Positions 60,397-64,000 of a stretch of DNA of 64,000 nucleotides are shown piece after piece (the stretch's first letter is position 1; each line of letters begins with the position of its first letter). Location: positions 1 through 64,000 of the forward strand of contig DASRDU010000072.1 in the NCBI GenBank assembly GCA_035652435.1, in the 5' to 3' direction. The position numbers and the translations under genes are program-made. Under the pieces are notes generated by a model. The model did no database searches. It was not told the origin of the DNA and saw nothing but the letters and a program-made list of their open reading frames with translations. This DNA comes from DASRDU01 sp035652435. Its GTDB lineage: Bacteria > Acidobacteriota > Blastocatellia > RBC074.

Positions 60397-60912
60397 ATGT
60401 TTTGTCCGACTTGTGGAAAAGACAACTCGCGCGAGCGGAAGTTCTGCGTCTCCTGCGGGACCAATCTGGAGGCCGTCTCGCAGGCGCTGGCCGACAGCCG
60501 GGCCGACTTTTTCACGAGGACCGACAAGGCGCTCGACCAGTTCATCGCCAGATACGCCGAGCATGTCTTTAGGGACGCCCCGGCACAAGCCGCTGACGAG
60601 TCGGTCGGCAAATCCTGGAAAGCCCTCGGTCAGGGGGTCGTGACCTCCCTGATTGATCTGATCCTCTTCAGCCTGATGTGGAACATTTTCCCGCTCAGGT
60701 TTCTGATGCTTTTGATCTCTTCGCCCATCAGGCTGCTTGCTGAACGGGGCAACCGCCAGAAGATGACCAGTGCAGGGCAGGAGAAACAAACAGCGACTGC
60801 GCTGCCCGCCCGCGCGCCCGGCGAATTGTCACCCGGTTCGGGTGGCAGCGTCAGCGAACATACGACTGAAAAACTCCGTGAATATCGGGGATCGGTTCCC
60901 GAAGACAGATGA
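60397..60912 (+). CDS. Zinc-ribbon membrane protein
   Basis: This 171-residue protein has an N-terminal zinc ribbon CPTCG (3-7) and CVSCG (17-21), then a helix with ADFFTRTDKALDQFIARYAE. One amphipathic or membrane segment follows at about 85-110 (SLIDLILFSLMWNIFPLRF) and a low-complexity tail. The pattern is common and carries no specific function. Its TGA overlaps the ATG of the next gene (ATGA), so both are translated together. No good ribosome site is seen. Confidence 0.8.
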   Translation: MFCPTCGKDNSRERKFCVSCGTNLEAVSQALADSRADFFTRTDKALDQFIARYAEHVFRDAPAQAADESVGKSWKALGQGVVTSLIDLILFSLMWNIFPLRFLMLLISSPIRLLAERGNRQKMTSAGQEKQTATALPARAPGELSPGSGGSVSEHTTEKLREYRGSVPEDR

Positions 60913-61289
60913 AAGGCATGCAGTTGAAACGAAAGTCATCGCGTCAGATTTTCCGCCTGGCGGCGGCCTTCGCGCTTTTTCAGAAGAGCCTCCGGCCGGG
61001 GGACACCACGGACATCGTGGAGCAGTCGGACGACGGGGAGCCGGATTTCAGCCACATCCGCTGCCCGCTGTGCCGGTGGCAGCCCGACGCATCAAGCCTC
61101 TGGTATTGCGGCGATTGTCCGTCTCCCGAGTACTTCTTTGATGGTTGCGGAACGATGTGGAATACCTTTGAGACGCGCGGGCTGTGCCCCGGCTGCGGGC
61201 ACCAGTGGCGGTGGACTGGCTGCCTGAGCTGCGCCGGCTGGTCACTGCACGAAGACTGGTACACGAAGGAAACAGACAAAGCGTTATGA
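60909..61289 (+). CDS. Cysteine-rich zinc-binding hypothetical
   Basis: This 126-residue protein begins with a basic helix (KRKSSRQIFRLAAAFALF), then three or so zinc-ligand groups: RCPLCRW, WYCGDCPSP with DGCGTMW, and LCPGCGHQW with TGCLSCAGW. Aromatic residues follow most groups (W, W, W). It looks like a multi-ribbon protein that could bind proteins or nucleic acid. I recognise no family. Overlaps by 4 nt the genes on both sides, so translation is coupled through to the CoxG-like gene, an unusual trio. Confidence 0.75.
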   Translation: MKGMQLKRKSSRQIFRLAAAFALFQKSLRPGDTTDIVEQSDDGEPDFSHIRCPLCRWQPDASSLWYCGDCPSPEYFFDGCGTMWNTFETRGLCPGCGHQWRWTGCLSCAGWSLHEDWYTKETDKAL

Positions 61290-61831
61290 AGATCGAAGGC
61301 CATCACACCATCAAAGCGCCGCGCGAGCTGGCGTGGAACCTGATGATTGACCCGGAAGTACTCGGCCGCTGCGTGCCCGGCGTCCAGTCACTCGAAGCCA
61401 CCGGCGACGGCACGTACAAGATGGTTCTGAAGACGGGCATCGGCTCGATCAAAGGTTTATTTAACGGGACGATCCGGCTCGAAGAGATGCGCGAGCCGGA
61501 GCATTACAAAATGACCGTGGACGGCCGGGGCGCGCCCGGTTTCGTCAAAGGCGCGGGTACGCTCGATCTGGCGGAGCAGGGCGCTGAGACGGTCGTCACC
61601 TACGCGGGCGACGTGAGCGTCGGCGGCACGATTGCCGGCGTCGGCCAGCGCATGATCCTCTCTTCAGCAAAGATGATGACGGCGCAGTTTTTCGCCGCGC
61701 TCGAAGCCGAGGCCGCCGCCATCATCAAAGCTGAAGAGAACGGCGAGCCCGTGGTGACGCCGAAGCAGGGGTTTTTCAGGAACGTCTTCAGAGCGACATC
61801 AGGGACGATCAAACGCAGGCTGAATAAATGA
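61286..61831 (+). CDS. coxG: CoxG-like SRPBCC protein
   Basis: ATG at 61286 overlaps the previous TGA; the frame extends back to 61184 but inside the preceding gene. The 181-residue protein has the CoxG opening MKIEGHHTIKAP, the core RCVPGVQSLEATGDGTYKM and a late amphipathic helix. CoxG recruits CO dehydrogenase to the membrane in studied organisms and lies in many cox loci. Here it belongs to a form II enzyme, so its role may be membrane docking of the S-L-M complex. Confidence 0.92.
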   Translation: MKIEGHHTIKAPRELAWNLMIDPEVLGRCVPGVQSLEATGDGTYKMVLKTGIGSIKGLFNGTIRLEEMREPEHYKMTVDGRGAPGFVKGAGTLDLAEQGAETVVTYAGDVSVGGTIAGVGQRMILSSAKMMTAQFFAALEAEAAAIIKAEENGEPVVTPKQGFFRNVFRATSGTIKRRLNK

Positions 61832-61850
61832 GGCGTCAGCGCAGGCCGCG

Positions 61851-62681
61851 TCACCCGGCCACCACCGAGCGGATGATCTGTTCGCTCGTCTCATCAACCG
61901 GGTGGAAGGATTCGATGCGGAGTTCACGGAGCGTAATGTCCTGCGGGCTGCCGAGCGTGGTGATCGTGCTGAAGAGTCGCAGCGTGCGCTCGCCGACGCG
62001 CATCTCGACCGGGATGATCAGGTCCTGTGGCGCTTCGAAATCCGGCTCGCTCCATCTGGCCGGGACGTCGGGGTAGCCGAGGACGGCGTCCAGCAGTTCG
62101 CGCATGGCGGGGTCGCGATCCCAGATGATTTCGCGATGCACCCGTTCGAGTACTGCTTTCGCGACCGTCTCCCAGTTGACCATGTATGGCCGCCAGCCCG
62201 CCGGGTCAAAGAGCAGGTGCAGCAGGTTGTGACGCGGCTCTGTCGTGACGGTCAGCGGGGCGATGGTGCTGTAGCTCTCGCCGAATAACAGGCTGTTGAA
62301 GCGCAGGAAGGCCGCATTCGCCATCAGGATGTCCCACCGCCGGTCGAAGGCGATGGCGCCGAACGGTTCCATTTGTCTGAGGATCATCTGCAGTGCCTGC
62401 CGCACCTGCGCCATCTGCGGGTCGTTGAGGCTGGTCTCGCGGTAGACCGGCGCGTAGCCCGCCGCGTGCAGCAGCACGTTGCGTTCGCGCAGGGGGATGT
62501 CGAGTACGCCGGAGAGGATAACGACCATCTCGCGGCTCGGCCTTGCGCGCCCGGTCTCGATGAAGCTCAGGTGCCGCGCCGACACGCCCGCTTCCAGCCC
62601 CAGTTCCAGCTGGCTCACCCGCCGCGTCTCGCGCCAGCGGCGCAGCAATTCTCCGAATGAACTGACTTCCGCGACTGCCAT
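61851..62681 (-). CDS. XRE-family regulator with MmyB-like ligand domain
   Basis: ATG at 62681 follows GGAGGG; the longer frame to 62780 has none. The 276-residue protein has an N-terminal HTH (about 10-65, with SQLELGLEAGVSARHLSFIE) and a C-terminal MmyB-like PAS-fold domain (about 105-270, with FDRRWDILMANAAFLRF). MmyB-type regulators respond to small, often fatty or aromatic ligands. It faces the alpha/beta hydrolase gene, with an 8+1+8 perfect operator between, so it probably controls that gene and itself. Confidence 0.92.
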   Translation of the reverse strand: MAVAEVSSFGELLRRWRETRRVSQLELGLEAGVSARHLSFIETGRARPSREMVVILSGVLDIPLRERNVLLHAAGYAPVYRETSLNDPQMAQVRQALQMILRQMEPFGAIAFDRRWDILMANAAFLRFNSLLFGESYSTIAPLTVTTEPRHNLLHLLFDPAGWRPYMVNWETVAKAVLERVHREIIWDRDPAMRELLDAVLGYPDVPARWSEPDFEAPQDLIIPVEMRVGERTLRLFSTITTLGSPQDITLRELRIESFHPVDETSEQIIRSVVAG

Positions 62682-62733
62682 CGGGTTTCCCTCCACATTT
62701 GCGCGCGAGCATAGCACGGGGGAAAACACGCGG

Positions 62734-62750
62734 CCATTACCTGACAGGTA
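62734..62750. promoter_or_regulatory. Perfect 17-bp operator between the divergent regulator and hydrolase genes
   Basis: ATTACCTGACAGGTAAT is an exact 8-1-8 palindrome, in a 131 bp divergent spacer. Its centre is 53 bp from the regulator's start and 71 bp from the hydrolase's. It is the most likely binding site of the adjacent XRE/MmyB-like protein. Confidence 0.8.
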
Positions 62751-62812
62751 ATTGCGCCGCGGCGCCACCCCGATGCACACTCACGCTCAAATCCACAAAG
62801 GGGAGGCAGAAG

Positions 62813-63709
62813 ATGGCCACTGATCACTCCGGCGATTACCGCACTGTCCGGCTGCCGCAGGGGGCGATTCGTTATCGTGAATACGGCGCCGGCGAGCCGA
62901 TTGTCTTCGCGCATGGGCTGCTCGTGAATGGTGAGCTGTGGCGGAAGGTCGTGCCATTGCTGGCCGGTCGTTATCGCTGCATCGTCCCCGACTGGCCGCT
63001 CGGGTCGCACGAGGAACCGATGAATGCCGATGCCGACCTCAGCCCTCCGGGCCTGGCAAAGCTGATTGCGGATTTCCTGGTGGCACTCGATCTCAGGTCA
63101 GTCACGCTGGTTGCTAATGACACGGGCGGTGCGATCAGCCAGCTGGTTGCGACGGGGCATCCTGAACGGATCGGGCGGCTGGTGCTGACGAACTGCGACT
63201 GCTTCGATAATTTTCTGCCGCTGGCGTTCCGCCCTCTGCAATGGGGGGCGCACGTTCCCGGCTTCCTGTTCCTGATCGCCCAGACGATGCGCTGGCCGGC
63301 GCTGCCCCGGTTGCTTCTCGCCCCCCTGACCAGGCGGCCGCCGGAACGCGCGGTGACCGATGCTTACGTCCGCCCGGTGATTTCGAGCCACGCCGTGCGG
63401 CGCGATGTCGGCAAAATTCTCAAGGGCATCTCGCCGCGTTACACCCTCGCGGCGGCGCAGCAGTTCGCCGAGTTCAGGCGCCCGGTGCTGCTCGCGTGGG
63501 CGCCCGAAGACCACTTCTTCCCCTTTGCCCATGCGCAGCGACTCAGCCGGCTCTTTCCCGACGCCCGGCTCAAAACCATTGCTGACTCGCTCACCTTCAT
63601 CCCTGAAGATCAGCCGGAGCGGCTGGCCGGGTTGATTGCCGATTTCATGAACGAAGACAACGGCGAAGAGACACAACAACCGCAGACCTTTTCTGCGGCG
63701 GAGGGCTGA
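62813..63709 (+). CDS. Alpha/beta hydrolase with Asp nucleophile and no catalytic His
   Basis: ATG at 62813 follows GGGGAGG. The 298-residue protein has the oxyanion loop IVFAHGLLVNGELW and a nucleophile elbow VANDTGGA, where Asp103 takes the place of Ser as in haloalkane dehalogenases and epoxide hydrolases. The position of the usual histidine is ADSLTFIPEDQPERL, where the usual HF is TF. So a typical triad cannot form. It may be a binding protein or act by another mechanism. The family of such proteins is common. The next gene starts five bases after its stop, so they share an operon. Confidence 0.88.
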   Translation: MATDHSGDYRTVRLPQGAIRYREYGAGEPIVFAHGLLVNGELWRKVVPLLAGRYRCIVPDWPLGSHEEPMNADADLSPPGLAKLIADFLVALDLRSVTLVANDTGGAISQLVATGHPERIGRLVLTNCDCFDNFLPLAFRPLQWGAHVPGFLFLIAQTMRWPALPRLLLAPLTRRPPERAVTDAYVRPVISSHAVRRDVGKILKGISPRYTLAAAQQFAEFRRPVLLAWAPEDHFFPFAHAQRLSRLFPDARLKTIADSLTFIPEDQPERLAGLIADFMNEDNGEETQQPQTFSAAEG

Positions 63710-63713
63710 AGCC

Positions 63714-64000
63714 ATGCTGATCCCCGGAATTGCTGCGCTGATGCTGGCGCTGCTCGAACGCACCGCGCGGTTCCAGTTTCGATCTTCGACGCTGTTTCGC
63801 CGGTTCTTCACGAGCGACATGATCTACCTGCTGACGGGGTTCGTGGCCGGAGGTTCGCTGGGCGCCGCGTATGTCGCCACAGCTTCACAGTCGGTCGGGC
63901 AGTTGGGGTTGTCGAGGGTGGCCGCTTTCAACCTGCCGTTGTGGGTGACGGTGCCGCTGGCGCTCGTCGCGATTGACCTCGGCAATTACGCCGCGCACCT
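63714..64000 (+). CDS. Start of a fatty acid hydroxylase/sterol desaturase-like membrane protein (partial)
   Basis: The frame is open from ATG at 63714 to the window end (95 codons). Two or three hydrophobic helices are seen (LIPGIAALMLALLE, MIYLLTGFVAGGSLGAAYV, LWVTVPLALVAIDLGNYAAH). The final AIDLGNYAAHL matches the first His-box region of the family (DxxxYxxHR...H). Full His motifs lie beyond the window, so the call relies on one motif. Confidence 0.65.
   Translation, partial: MLIPGIAALMLALLERTARFQFRSSTLFRRFFTSDMIYLLTGFVAGGSLGAAYVATASQSVGQLGLSRVAAFNLPLWVTVPLALVAIDLGNYAAH

Overview
The window looks like about 64 kb of chromosome from an Acidobacteriota member, most likely close to Blastocatellia. 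The evidence is five full-length genes of the acidobacterial duplicated orphan permease (ADOP) type in one 17 kb stretch, high G+C, and companions common in that phylum: an NHL-repeat giant, DUF1501, DUF1080, Gfo/Idh/MocA oxidoreductases, large PIG-L deacetylases and a PQQ enzyme carrying haem c. No rRNA, tRNA, CRISPR array or prophage was seen. One gene tail at the left edge may come from a transposase.

Layout. 0-7.3 kb (minus strand): a large exported PIG-L deacetylase, a translationally coupled sensor kinase and sigma-54 response regulator, and an exported DUF2071-like protein. 7.5-12 kb: a PDZ-7TM-GAF-SpoIIE phosphatase, then a minus-strand SnoaL-like/methyltransferase pair. 12.3-17.9 kb: a surface protein with 18 NHL repeats, which would make three six-bladed propellers. 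19-29.3 kb: a plus-strand carbohydrate island (PIG-L, DUF1080, two Gfo/Idh/MocA proteins, polysaccharide deacetylase, PQQ-cytochrome dehydrogenase, DUF5009 acyltransferase, DUF1501) behind a CRP-like site. 29.3-33.3 kb: minus-strand hydrolases (DUF900-like, nitrilase, metallo-hydrolase, arginase fold). 33.8-36.2 kb: a KP-43-like subtilase. 36.4-53.2 kb: five ADOP permeases interspersed with a deacetylase, a TPR protein and an SDYE-repeat protein; two permeases have sigma-54-like promoters. 54.2-61.8 kb: a form II CO-dehydrogenase-like/xanthine dehydrogenase operon (S, L, M, with a G subunit further on) plus an M2 metallopeptidase and two zinc-ribbon proteins. 61.9-64 kb: an MmyB-like regulator, a divergent alpha/beta hydrolase with a perfect operator between them, and the start of a sterol-desaturase-like gene.

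The most unusual layer is not a gene. At least fourteen long inverted repeats sit in intergenic spaces from 11.7 to 58.5 kb. Their arms mostly differ from one spacer to the next, but the architecture is the same: 20-54 bp arms around a short core. One class has arms built of 5-8 bp tandem units such as TAGTCGG; the other has long, nearly perfect non-periodic arms. One TAGTCGG pair encloses a complete four-helix-bundle (S23/Avd-like) gene placed between the small and large subunit genes of the cox-like operon. That is the architecture of 23S rRNA intervening sequences, but in a protein operon. I regard this palindrome system, with the four-helix-bundle protein as a possible partner, as the best candidate for an undescribed biological system here.
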